A model generated the notes under the pieces. That model searched no databases, was not told the DNA's origin, and saw only the letters and a program-made list of their open reading frames with translations. DNA of 64,000 bases from Onchocerca volvulus (lineage: Eukaryota > Nematoda > Chromadorea > Rhabditida > Onchocercidae), in assembly GCA_000499405.2 (NCBI GenBank), contig HG738138.1, forward strand, positions 12,897,208 to 12,961,207, in the 5' to 3' direction. Both the position numbers and the translations under genes were made by a program. This document shows positions 42,001 through 51,433 of the stretch, piece after piece (the first letter of the stretch is position 1; every line of letters starts with the position of its first letter).

Positions 42001-45000
42001 AACAGAGGAAAATTGTGCACGCGATTGTCAGTTAAATTGCTTTCAAGGTAAATCCTTGACATAGCTATAATTTTGGATGAATTTAATTTTCTTTCAGGAA
42101 AACTGATAGTTTAAAAAAAAACGTTCCGAAAATTCGACACTGTTCAGACTTTTTGCTTATGCCAAATATCCGGAAAAGTCTGTTTGATAACATATCACAT
42201 AAAGCATCTACCGATTCACTTTGCCATTTAAATATGGCAGTTTAATAATGATGAGATAAATCTTTAATTTGGAAAGTTTGCTAAAGAAAAATTGATTAAA
42301 TTAGAGATCAGTGAAACTCTGGTTGAAATTCTGGCAGTTCTTTTTCAAATCCAAGTAAGATTAGGTCCACTTTCGAAATCCTTTACCGGCTTCATGATAT
42401 CGAGATCATCCAGAAACCTATGCGCATAAAAAGTATCCTGAAAATTCGCTTCAATTTGTTCGTTAACTTAGGTGTTTATCGTCGTTTCTACACGTCATTG
42501 TTGCCGTATCAACACACAGACGCAGGAGTATGGCATAGACCGTACTGGAACTTGCATGATAGCAGTCGACCAAATCCGCCAAAACCAAATGTGGAACAGT
42601 TCATTTTTGGACGTGATGCGACCAAACTTGATGTTGGCAGTTTGGTTGCTGTCAATGTTATCGCACTGAAAATTGTACTGTAAGCAATGCTAAACAAAAA
42701 ATTTTTTCCTTGCCTTCCAAGCAGCACCCTTTTTTTTAAACTTCTATCCATAATTAGTTGCTATAGCTGCAAGACTATTCGGTTTTCAAATGTTCGGAAT
42801 ATTGTGATATACAATTTATTAATTCTTTAGCTATTCTTGGCTATTTGTATTCAGAAATTAATATAAATTCTTGTGCTTCTGTTTAACTTTCTCATTAATC
42901 AAAATAATCTGAAAACAAAGATCATTTCATAGGATCTATCTTAAAGATATATTAAACTGGATAATTTAGAGATGTACATCTTCTACACTTTACACTTCTT
43001 AAGCATTATGGTGAACTTTGACTTCCTAAAGAATGATGTTCTTTTCATAATTATTCAATTCATACTTTCAAGAATAATCATTTATTACTCATATAAAATT
43101 TCTAAACATGTTGCATAAAAGGTCCTATCCTTTAATTTGATTATTTCATCTTGGAATGGCTTGTCGAGAAAGTGCAGTTAATTTACCAGCTATTAATTTA
43201 ACCCTTTTTGCAGAATAAGGATAATAAATGCATTGATTAAAGTGCATTTGGACTATTTGTCATAATATTAAATTATTATTAAATTTGATTTTTAAGATTT
43301 TTTAAATTGCATATCATCTTTCGTTAATTCTTAGCAATATTTTCTATTGTTCACAAGTTTAAATGAATGAAATGAGTCATAATCATTTCTCTTTATTCAG
43401 ACTATATATAAAACATTTTCCTGAACATCATTCTTTCATTTTACTCCATTAGTCATAAGGATTATTTCAATCTTTTAACTGCTTGTCTTTCTTTCGACTT
43501 TCTAATTCTAATTCGCCAACAGCATTCGGGTTTATTTGTCCCGACTGGTTATTCATTTGACGATATTGAATTTATGAATGGATGCTTTAATTTTTCGAGT
43601 TTTTTATCTCAAATTTCACTTTTTTCGAAATCTTCAGCTATCGAATCCATATCATCAATATTTCAAATTCAGATATGTCTTAATGGATCTATGTTTGCAA
43701 ATAGTGTCATGCACGTGATGCCTTCTTGTTTATTGACCACTTCAACAACCGTATTGCAATAAAAGTTATATGCAATTTTATTTGTGAAATGGAATAGCTA
43801 TTGGAGACAAACAAATAATCATTGAGAATATTTTTTTTCTATCAGCGATCGTCTGATCTTTCGTTTCTGAACATTTTTGAAACATCATGCCACCCAATAT
43901 CTTTTGCATTTCAAATTGTTCAGCTAGAACCGATATGGATCAATTTGCATATTCAAGGATTGTCTGGGCATTCTGTAAAAATTGAATTTTTCAATATTCT
44001 GAAGTAAATAATCCATATCTTGGACATTTTCACAAAAGCTGGTTGGATTTGTAAACATAGAGTTCATTATTTTCAAAAGATTTGAAATCTGAAAATCAAA
44101 ACTTGCAATCTCGAAATTAAGTTTGAAAATATTGCTAACTTGCATCTTTGTTCAAAATACTACCAAATATTTAAGTGTCACGACAGAAAACTATATTTCT
44201 TATACTTAATGTTAATTAACAAGTAGTCAAGTTTAGACTTCAAATAGGAACAACAGTTGGTAAAAAGTATTTTCGAAATTTCGTCAATTTTAACAGACAA
44301 AATTAGCCTTTCAAGTTTAAAATTTTTGCATCATATAGGCATCAGTGCAATGGAAAACACAAAGAGTGGCTTGTTTTGATTTCTGGCATCTAATTAAATT
44401 GTTTCTCAAGCTACAAGAAAAGTTTTTTGGATTTGTACTGCCAAAGTAGAGTAACTTATAACTGACCTGTTAATTTTGCATACAAAGATCAATTCGTTAT
44501 CCCAGTATTTTTCTTACAGTAGGCTTATTTTTGATTTAACTACATCCTTCATCGTAGGATACCATGATATAAGTGGAATCAAAAAATAAGCTTTTTCCTT
44601 TATTTAGTTCGTTGCCGTCATTAATTTTTCTCTTAGCTGCAAAAAATTCAGTGATGATTTGATCCAGCATTTAAGATATTCCGCTGTATAAGTCAAAGAA
44701 TCCTATTTGAACATTGGTAAAACTGTTTCAAATCCGAAAAAGTATCAGAAGGCATTTTGTAGCAACATCAGCATTCTTTCTTTTTCTTCCTGTATGATAA
44801 CCAATAGGGTTCAAGATGCTGTCAAGAGAACGGGTCGGATATTTTTATAATCTGCGTCTGACCACGAAGCTAATTACTGATTTTACCGCTTATCGAAAGA
44901 ATTGGTGGAGTCCTTTAAAAAAAATAAAAATACTGTAAGTTATCATCGAAATAAAGTGAATTGGGAATACTTCCCAAATTTGTTTTCAAAGAAGGCTGTG

Positions 45001-48000
45001 TTTATTTTGAGTCAGGAAAATGAGAACTTCCAGAGTTCGCTAATTTTCCAAAAAAATTATGAAAAATTATTGTCATCACTGTTAGCCGATTTTAGTTAAA
45101 AGTGAAGGCGGAAAATGCGATAGAAATGGACAAAACAGCTACACGTCTGCTGCGAATTGAAGTCAATGATGTTAACGACAATTTGCCAATCTTTTCGGAA
45201 ATTCACAGTGTATTTTTTTTTTTTTTTTCAAAGAGATTTTTATTTTTCATTAGTGAAAGCTCTAATGAAATACAAAAAGCGAATTCTATCAAAAGTTCCT
45301 ATTTTCTTTTTACCTCATTCCCAATTCGCTGCATGGAAAAGAAGTGGAAGATAGTACTGGTTCAAATTAAATGTACTTTTCAACCAATAACATTAAGTAT
45401 CGACTCTCAAAATGAATTTTGGCGATGCCGAATTGATTTTGATCACTGATTTCCGTTATGTATTGATGGATAAATTTCAGTCGGTACCTTTAGTATTTAT
45501 GATTCAGTCGGGTAATACGGTCGTTGGACAACTAAAAGCAGTGGATATAGATGATGCGCCTTATAACTCGACATATTACTATATGCTACCTAGCTGTAAG
45601 CTTTACTTCCTTCTGTTGTCATAGAAAAAATTTCTCGTGATTGCATGAATTTTTAATTGAATTTTACAGTCAGGTAGCGAGTAAATCAATGCATCAGATG
45701 AATGAAAGATTTAAAAAAAAAAACGAAAAAGAGTAAATAATTCAACTGATTTGAATTACTGTTAAGGTTCAAACCGAGATGGTATATTCACTGTTGACAA
45801 ACAAACTGGTGTTGTTTCGGTGACAAATTTCAACGATCTCAAATACGATGAATATCATTTATGCGCCTTAGCTAGGTCTCATAGCTCTTCATGAGTTCTC
45901 GAGAATTTGATTTAAATTTACCCAATGAATAAAAATTTTTCAGTGGATATTTGAAAATTAATCAAAAAGACTGCTTACTACGAAAGATTGCGGAATAATA
46001 TAAATATTTTATATTTAGATGCTGCTTCATAAAATTTAATTATTTTAGTGCTTTCAATATGTCCAAAATACCGGAAATAGCATTTGACAGTAATAATGCA
46101 AGTATGATGGCATTTACAGTACGAACTGAAACAAATAACGTTGTAGAGCAGATGAATAAAATGAAACATCTTTTCGAAAATCATACTGTTAGTGTATTTG
46201 GTAAGTCAACATCTCTTACAACTTCTGAATTAGGATCATTAAACTGGAAGCTTTATATATATCAGAAAATAATGTCCAATGCAACTTCAAATCTTTTTAG
46301 GAATTGATTCAGAAACAACCATACCGGTGACACGACTGAAATCTCATCAACCGACTATTACATATCAGCTTGGATCAATGCGATTCACTCCGTACCTATC
46401 AATTATTTTTCTAGTTTGATAGTTTTTATTGAAACACAAATTTTAAATTTCTTTAGTGCCGAGAATGAAGAAATATCCAAGGAATCAGCGCCATACTTCA
46501 CGATCGATTCAGTATCAGGCGATATTCGCATTGATCCAATGCTTGGGGATTACACGGAAGGTGTGTTTACATTTGATATTGTTGCTACTCAACAACGAAC
46601 AACTACAGAATCCATACAAATTGCACATATTGTTAAACAGGTGAGCTTATTTCAGTTTTTCAAGGGTGAAATTTTTAACAGTCATAGATAGAAACAATGA
46701 AAGAAGAATGTCAGTGAGATTATTCAAATATTTCTACGAAATACCAGACTATTGTTTGAAGAATTCTGATGTATTGCAGGATTCATAATTTTGGGATTGC
46801 AAATTCTGATTTCAGTTCTTTCCAAAATATGACACGCAGATGCTTTATTTTTTAAGGTACATAACGTAAAATTCCCATCGCTGCTGAAATTTATCTTCGA
46901 TCAGAATGTTCATCTTCTAGGATTAAATCTTGAGGATTTCAATCAGTAAGTATGCAATTGAATTCAAATGCTGTATTATTTTGATATTATCATCGAGTTA
47001 TTTTATGGAATTATATTATTCCTGCTAGGAAAGCATCTAATCCAGAAATATTCTGAAGGTTAAAATTTTGCTTGCGCTGCTTCTTACAGGCATCTACACA
47101 ATGCGCTGAAATTAGAACCAGCATTGTCCGACATTTCTGTAATTTTTGGTATACCTCATGTTTACGAATCCGCGGGAAGAAATAGGTTTTTTTTAACTGA
47201 TTTTTTTAGATTCGCTCTGAATACCTTTTTGAATCTGTCATAAAAAAGGATGAAATAAATTTGATTCTCAACTGTACGCTCAATTAGTATAGTAATCGAT
47301 AAATTTGACGTATCAAAAGTCCAATCATTTTTATTCCTCTGATTATTTCAAAATTTAGGTCATCGGTATGCTTTCATACTTTACGTAATGGAGTAATCCT
47401 CAGACAAGAAAATGCTATTTCGGCGCTTTCTGCGACATTGAATGGTGGAGGCACGCTATCACGTCTTTATCAAGTATTCAAAGTAGCTAATATAGAGGTA
47501 AAGTTGTGAATGAAGCATTTCATGAATTTTTTCAAGTGAAGTTCCCACGAAGCTATTATTTATGTATTGCATATTTCTAAATAGATGGATTTTTATTTGT
47601 TTTTTTCTCTAAAATTTTCGAAATATCGAATCTTTATAAAATACTGATATTTTTAGCCATGCATTGAAGTAACTCGTATATTATCATCTGGTTTAATGAT
47701 ATCACGCTCGGCCCTGTTCTGGACTGGTTTCTCACTCGTTGGCATCTTAATATTAATATCATTTTGTATCTACGCTTGTTTTATTATCCGATATAAAAAC
47801 TATTTGAATATGAAGAAAGCATCTCTAGGTCAATTTTTCATTTGATTTTTGAATTCAGTTTTCAAGTTTGTACTAGAATATGAATTCGAAGCTATTAGTA
47901 TTCTGACGAATAAGCTATGATGTCGTGATGTCTGTTTATTGGTGGAAAGTTCTTTTAGAAGCCTAGCAAACAAGAGTTATAATATTATGCTAATTCTCTT

Positions 48001-48457
48001 CTGATAGAATACAGTTGTGAAAAAAAGTAAATTTAGGGTCAAGTTACTGTCATGTTTATTGTCTCTGTTTGTTAAAAGAAAAGAAAAATATGTTGTTTAC
48101 AGTATTGGCATGTAATGCTCATGTAGTTATTTATTGCATTTTTCACTGATTCAAAGCATATTTTAATTAAAAATAGTGGGATTAAAGAGACAGTAATGAT
48201 AATAATTATTTAGTAGGCGAAACATCATCAGCTACCGTTTCGATCAAACAGCCACCTTCCGTACCATTTTACAGCATCAATAATCTGTAAGTTATGGTCG
48301 AAATTTTGATTACTTCAACTTTTACTTTTAAGAGCTGAAAATTGCCTGTTAACTATATTGTATTAGCATTAATGTAAAAAATCCTCATTTGTTCGTTTTT
48401 TCTATCTTCATTGAGAATATAAGTGTGAATATTTTCAGACCGACATTAGATTACTGA
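15007..48457 (+). CDS. Large single-pass cadherin-family protein (~46 exons, ~2,450 aa)
   Basis: A cell-surface adhesion-type receptor: signal peptide, long divergent ectodomain with Ser/Thr-rich stalk, several cadherin repeats, one transmembrane helix and a short cytoplasmic tail. Calcium-binding motifs of the VDRNDNGP, IDIDDNPP, IDVNDNVP and NDVNDNLP type, with DLDREK and ELDYELQ partners, identify the family. Nearly all exon joins keep phase. The key join is 28783 to 45096 across a 16.3-kb intron: the upstream exon ends ELDYELQSAIT and the next begins LKVKAENAIEMDK, together one normal cadherin beta-strand pair. Exons are listed in the region entries below. Three joins are unresolved (20551/20627, 22150/22157, 24057/24254) and may be sequence errors or real lesions. 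One intron (after 19032) uses a GC donor. Which of the nematode cadherins it corresponds to is not clear from motifs alone. Confidence 0.85.
15242..18310 (+). other. Cadherin gene, N-terminal ectodomain exons
   Basis: Exons 15242-15402, 15649-15725, 15966-16053, 16106-16251, 16367-16641, 16858-17069, 17186-17488, 17733-17852 and 18209-18310 join in phase. This part has few canonical cadherin motifs, but strand-like segments such as YEIYVPEGKNK and a LTSGEKTIEEIAEEF segment are visible. Two Cys are present in the 16858 exon. Exon 15649-15725 also reads through its donor to a nearby TAA with AATAAA, which would make a short secreted isoform if that intron were retained and cleaved. The 17186 start is the least certain boundary. 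Confidence 0.7.
18402..20209 (+). other. Cadherin gene, Ser/Thr/Asn-rich stalk exons
   Basis: Exons 18402-18735, 18878-19032 and 19150-20209. The third is 1,060 bp, by far the largest exon in the gene, and is rich in Ser, Thr, Asn, Asp and Glu with many N-x-S/T sites (for example NVTW, NRTD, NRSW). It has no cadherin motif and looks like a glycosylated or flexible stalk. Exon 18878-19032 joins the next one in phase only through a GC donor (AAA/GCAAGT). A minus-strand 79-codon frame here is a shadow. Confidence 0.75.
20439..21284 (+). other. Cadherin gene, exons after the stalk
   Basis: Exons 20439-20551, 20627-20776 and 21059-21284. The frame goes from ...ITANNM into DPNDVIMVSVNSS, but the donor after 20551 reads ATAAGT instead of GTAAGT. 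The 21059 exon carries NEAPAFLSPEYDFHVNEG and ITYQLIGSG, which is the typical start of a cadherin repeat (P-x-F then x-V-x-E-x). Exon end at 21284 uses a GTGAAT donor. Confidence 0.65.
21565..21756 (+). other. Exon-like open segment in a cadherin intron, lectin-like pieces
   Basis: A 192-nt segment bounded by an acceptor (poly-T, ACTCAG) and a strong CA/GTAAGT donor. One frame is open throughout and contains WWYNKCLVSKCPAM and SSSCYRYESQ. Another frame (21576-21652) reads EALSFCQDLGDDAFCQIHSF. Both pieces resemble parts of a C-type lectin domain (CP...SCYRY at its start; C-x-x-LG-x-x-A...IHS later), but they are in different frames and reversed order. Its phase (2-2) does not fit the flanking cadherin exons (1-1). 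It may be a lectin fragment inserted in the intron or chance. Confidence 0.3.
22008..28783 (+). other. Cadherin gene, central cadherin repeats
   Basis: Exons: 22008 to about 22150, 22157-22290, 22415-22630, 22850-22922, 23005-23137, 23355-23515, 23660-23781, 23949-24057, 24254-24406, 24619-24757, 25092-25276, 25669-25809, 25950-26069, 26384-26564, 27271-27375, 27851-27984, 28255-28347 and 28679-28783. Motifs include GLNSVPAIVRIHIVDRNDNG, VEIIDIDDNPP, LTIAENSRPGTVLFEV, DLDREKIEE, ITIIDVNDNVPVF, EYFEIDPIRGLIHT and WFTIDTNSGDLFTLQELDYE, i.e. several consecutive cadherin repeats, some degenerate. Apparent phase conflicts occur at 22150/22157 and 24057/24254. The 24254 exon carries an ERKRQ basic cluster before a new repeat. 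Confidence 0.75.
28784..40050. other. Left part of a 16.3-kb cadherin intron
   Basis: AT-rich intron sequence with long homopolymers, no cadherin-like exon and no recognisable gene on either strand. Frames of 60-89 codons (for example 33011-33280 minus, 35259-35504 minus, 33468-33713 plus) have no motif or splice support. It contains the AT palindrome at 30263 and a perfect 22-bp palindrome at 36291-36312 centred on GAATTC. Confidence 0.55.
30263..30314. repeat. 52-bp perfect AT-rich palindrome
   Basis: CTATAAATTTATTCAT, then a run of AT dinucleotides, then ATGAATAAATTTATAG. The outer arms are exact reverse complements and the centre is (AT)n, so the whole block can fold into a hairpin or cruciform. 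More TATATA follows at 30315-30331. Confidence 0.8.
40051..40251 (+). other. Coding-like ORF overlapping the nested gene's start, different frame
   Basis: Directly after an acceptor-like CCGAAATCAG (40041-40050), one frame is open for 66 codons, with a coding-like, low-redundancy translation (ESYEKSLFKAGLRPLNKLL..., REIQDFQKEICLKLL...). It ends at TGA 40249-40251, overlapping the ATG of the nested gene at 40238 in another frame. It lacks its own ATG at the 5' end. It may be an exon of an alternative transcript, a terminal exon of another gene, or a long 5' UTR with trans-splicing at 40050. No splice joining it in frame to the downstream ORF was found. Confidence 0.35.
40238..42683 (+). CDS. 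Unrecognised 517-aa protein nested in the cadherin intron
   Basis: Exons 40238-41424, 41893-42047 and 42472-42683 (TAA) join in phase to 517 residues. The start ATG follows an in-frame TAA five codons or fewer upstream, so it is well defined. The N-terminus is basic and Ser-rich (ILRRLSSKSRRSTTKR), followed by an acidic Ser/Asp/Glu patch and a Gln/His run (QQQHQQYDQQ). The middle is Ser-rich and probably disordered (ESGYLSGIDVRYSKS, SPALSPLG). From about residue 340 the sequence becomes globular: IFEFSSGGIVGLIDDVLNEF, WFHEDIGLLGIACEIQWS. The C-terminus has GVWHRPYWNLHDSSRPNPP and ends VNVIALKIVL. No signal peptide is seen, so an intracellular protein is likely. Family not recognised. Same strand as the host cadherin. 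No clear AATAAA within 200 bp. Confidence 0.8.
42684..45095. other. Right part of the 16.3-kb cadherin intron
   Basis: AT-rich with no supported gene. Frames up to 82 codons (for example 42509-42751 minus, 43924-44145 minus) are shadows or chance. A segment at about 44808-44936 has a cadherin-like look but is not needed (see rejected items). The intron ends with GCCGATTTTAG at 45085-45095. Confidence 0.5.
45096..47497 (+). other. Cadherin gene, membrane-proximal ectodomain exons
   Basis: Exons 45096-45209, 45481-45595, 45767-45875, 46049-46200, 46301-46391, 46457-46640, 46857-46945, 47090-47185 and 47359-47497 join in phase. LLRIEVNDVNDNLPIFSEI closes one repeat; QSGNTVVGQLKAVDIDD, DGIFTVDKQTGVVSVTNF and YFTIDSVSGDIRIDPML are repeat cores. 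The last exons (HNVKFPSLLKFIFDQNVHLL to LYQVFKVANIE) lack calcium motifs and form the stalk before the membrane. Confidence 0.8.
47657..48457 (+). other. Cadherin gene, transmembrane helix and cytoplasmic tail
   Basis: Exon 47657-47828 encodes ALFWTGFSLVGILILISFCI followed by YACFIIRYKNY, a clear single-pass helix and basic stop-transfer. Exon 48214-48286 gives ETSSATVSIKQPPSVPFYS and then INNL; exon 48439-48457 adds PTLDY and TGA. The tail is only about 40 residues and has no recognisable catenin-binding region. The donor after 48286 is CT/GTAAGT, so unspliced RNA reads CTG TAA and ends at INNL; splicing adds PTLDY. Confidence 0.8.
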
Positions 48458-50589
48458 AGGAAATTTCGGCGCAAGTTATGATAACATTGATAATGTTCTT
48501 CTGGTTTTTATGTGAATGAATGAAGAATCTTTTTCAGTTTATTTATTGCATACTGCAGGATTAACTATAGAGGAAGAAAATTAATAACTGCAAAACTGGA
48601 ATTATTTGTTGTTTTCTTGAGCATATAAATACTTTTTAGCAATTAAGACTTGAATTTATAAACTAAATAGTAGTAAGGAATGGAATATTAGGGTATGCTT
48701 ATTGATAATGAAATACCATGGATTGAAATTTTTGCAATTACAAACAAAAGAAATGAATTTGGTGTACATTTTTCAAATTTAAATTTATCACTGAGTAAGG
48801 AGGAAAAAATTGTATGTTCAATTTTTTCGATTTTCATTATGTCAACAACTTGTTCGAAACTTATTCAATTCAGTGAACATGCAGCGCTAATGTGGAATTG
48901 TTATGAACAGATAAATAAACTACTATGGACTTTTTTTTTTTTTGCTTTATTGAAGAAATTCTTAGTTGAAAATATTAGTGTGAATTTTAAAATGGAATGA
49001 AATGGATTGAAGCTGGATGATCTTTTATGAAAACTGTTGCAACTGAAGGAAATGCCATTTTGCTGGTCGATTTATTTAGTTTTTATTCAAATTCAACAAA
49101 TCAAAATTCATGGGGGACAAAGCAAAATGTTACAAAAGAATTATTTTTTCGATGATATGGCAAATTTTTCCTCCCTTTAGCTTTCGCTACAAATGTAAGT
49201 AATTATTTTCATAAAATTTTTTCCCTTTCCATTTATATTTATGTATGTGAGTATCTCATCCCTTAACTCTTCCGTACTTCAGCCTTTTTCATTTCTTCTT
49301 TTTTTTTTACTTAATTCATCCTTTCTATCTATCCTTCAAGCCTTTTTGAACACCGATAGCTTTCAGATAACATCCATCTTTATTTATTCCCAAATACCTA
49401 CATTACTAGTAAAGTCATCCTTTCAAAACATCTAAAAATGGTATATCTAACTAATTGCCGATATTTAATTTACCGATAATCGAAAAAAAGCCAATAGGCT
49501 AAAACGATGAAAAGAGAACAAGACAGAAAAAAGAAAGCATGGAGAGCTTTAGTAGACACTAGAATCGCATGAATCGGTATCGGTGATGCTGAATCAGACA
49601 TATCGTACAATTTCCAAATGATGCACATGAAACCAATAAAAAAAATCGATAATTTGTTTTTAAATAGTCTGTGCTATTCATTAACGGTTCTTGCTAACCG
49701 GTTTTGATGAAACGTACTATTAAAATTTTTAAGAGGTGGTTTTTCGACTCTTGTTTTTGTTTCTGTCGGACATATGAAAGTACAGCGAATAAAGCTTATA
49801 ACTTTAATCACTGCATCATTTAGTTCTATTTTGTCAAGGAGTGAAAGTTGTTATGTTTGAGATTAGGCAAATGAAAATGAAGGATGAAGGATTACTCTTA
49901 TCATTTATGTCTATTTTTTCCGAAAACAGTTAGTATTGTGTAAAATTGGTGTTTGATCTTAATCTCTTTTGCACTAATTTCTTGCGCAAGTCTGTTCGGA
50001 AATTTTATGAGATAAAAAAGAAAAGGATTTTATTGCTAATTCAAATAATTTCGAGAAAAAAAAAGCAAACGAGACTAAAACTTTTTTTTTTCTGTTGCTT
50101 GAATGGCATCCTAAGTAATAATACGACCTTATTTCATCATATCCTTCATCGTTTTTTCCTTGCCTATATTTTCAAGAATTTCCAATTTTTTTAAAAAATT
50201 AAAATGTTTCATTTTAGGTTTTCTTATATTAATGTTAGGTTGATTATAACGCTTATCTGTTTTATTTCCATGTTTATTTTACAAAAAGAAAAAGAAAACT
50301 GATATGTTAAAATTTGAGATTTCCGCAAACAAAGTAAGAAGGAAATGTATGGAAAGAAAAAATTACTACAATGGCTAATGAAAACTAATAGAAATTTAGT
50401 GTTCATAAGAGACTTTTCATGGAATCCTTAGTTGGTTAGACTTCTGTCATTCATCCCTCCGGAAAATTCCGAAAATTAGGCACTCCGAGATTCAGATCCT
50501 ATCCTTACTGAACATCTGGAGCCAAACGGCGAACTGGCCAGGTATACCCAAAAGCGACTCGATGTAAATATGTTATTTGGGATGACATA
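48458..50589. other. Region downstream of the cadherin gene
   Basis: AT-rich. A 101-codon frame at 48695-49000 and an 82-codon frame at 49946-50194 lack motifs and splice context and are not called. No canonical AATAAA is obvious within 200 bp of the cadherin stop. Confidence 0.45.
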
Positions 50590-50624
50590 TGTATGTGTAT
50601 GTTTTGTGTGTATGTATGTGTATG

Positions 50625-50714
<90 letters not shown>

Positions 50715-50717
50715 GTG
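50590..50717. repeat. GT / ATGTGT microsatellite
   Basis: A (GT)n run of about 16 units around 50628-50663 is followed by about nine units of ATGTGT to 50717, with imperfect GTATGT/TTTTGTGTGT at the left. The long Cys-Val or His-Thr open frames across it on both strands are artefacts of the repeat. Confidence 0.95.
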
Positions 50718-51367
50718 CAAACAAACAACATTTCACTAGAGGATTTATTTTTATAACTTCCAATTTCTTCACCCCGCTAATCAAAACAAGAGTGAAGGAA
50801 AAAGGTACCGATCGATACATTTCCATGTTGATATTTAATAAGAGATCAATGAACAATATTATTTGCTAGCAACAAAATGGCATATGTTTTCGGTTTCAAT
50901 CAAAATCCAATATGGTAATGTTTGCGTAAAGAACAATTACTTCGGAGACTGATAATCCAGACAGTTTAAGTTTAAATCCCAATAAATTTAAAAGTTGTTG
51001 CGAAAATAGATGAACAAGTGTCATTGGGTTAACTTCAAAACGTTAGCATACTGAAAAGGTTCTTTTTGGACCATAAAAACAAATATTTTCAGTCGCTGTT
51101 TTTTTCTCAGAAAACCCGACACTCGACTTTTGAAACCTGATAATATCTAACTGCCCGGTGCGCGATTGTTGTTTGATTATTTATGTGTCTTCGAAACTTC
51201 TTCGTCCATACTTGCACCCCTCACCCGCCCTTCCACTATTTTTTCCAATTTTTTTTACCGCTACTATCCATGCTTCGTCAATTCTCCTCATCTGTCTTTT
51301 TTACAAATGTCATTCTTACTTTCGAGACTGATCTTGCAATCATATTCTTTTCTCAAGATAATCATTC

Positions 51368-51433
51368 GTTTCATGAATTACTTATTTGATTGTAAGCATT
51401 ATCGCCTACAATCAAATAAGTAATTCATGAAAC
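51368..51433. repeat. Hairpin: 30-bp inverted repeat with 6-bp loop
   Basis: The left arm 51368-51397 starts GTTTCATGAATTACTTATTT. The right arm 51404-51433 ends in its reverse complement, with 27 matching bases from the outer end, one mismatch, then two more. The loop is ATTATC. No flanking target duplication was noted. It could be a small fold-back element, a regulatory hairpin or an assembly artefact. Confidence 0.8.

Noticed and set aside
44808..44936. Exon-like segment with LSRERVGYFYNLRLTTK, resembling a cadherin strand, with a GTAAGT donor
   Set aside because: Its phases do not fit the exon at 45096, and the exon at 28783 joins 45096 perfectly without it. It may be a decayed duplicate exon or chance.
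48695..49000. 101-codon ORF after the cadherin gene
   Set aside because: AT-driven composition, poly-Phe run from a T tract, no motif or splice context.
50476..50869. Long open frames on both strands (poly His-Thr, Cys-Val)
   Set aside because: They are translations of the GT/ATGTGT microsatellite.
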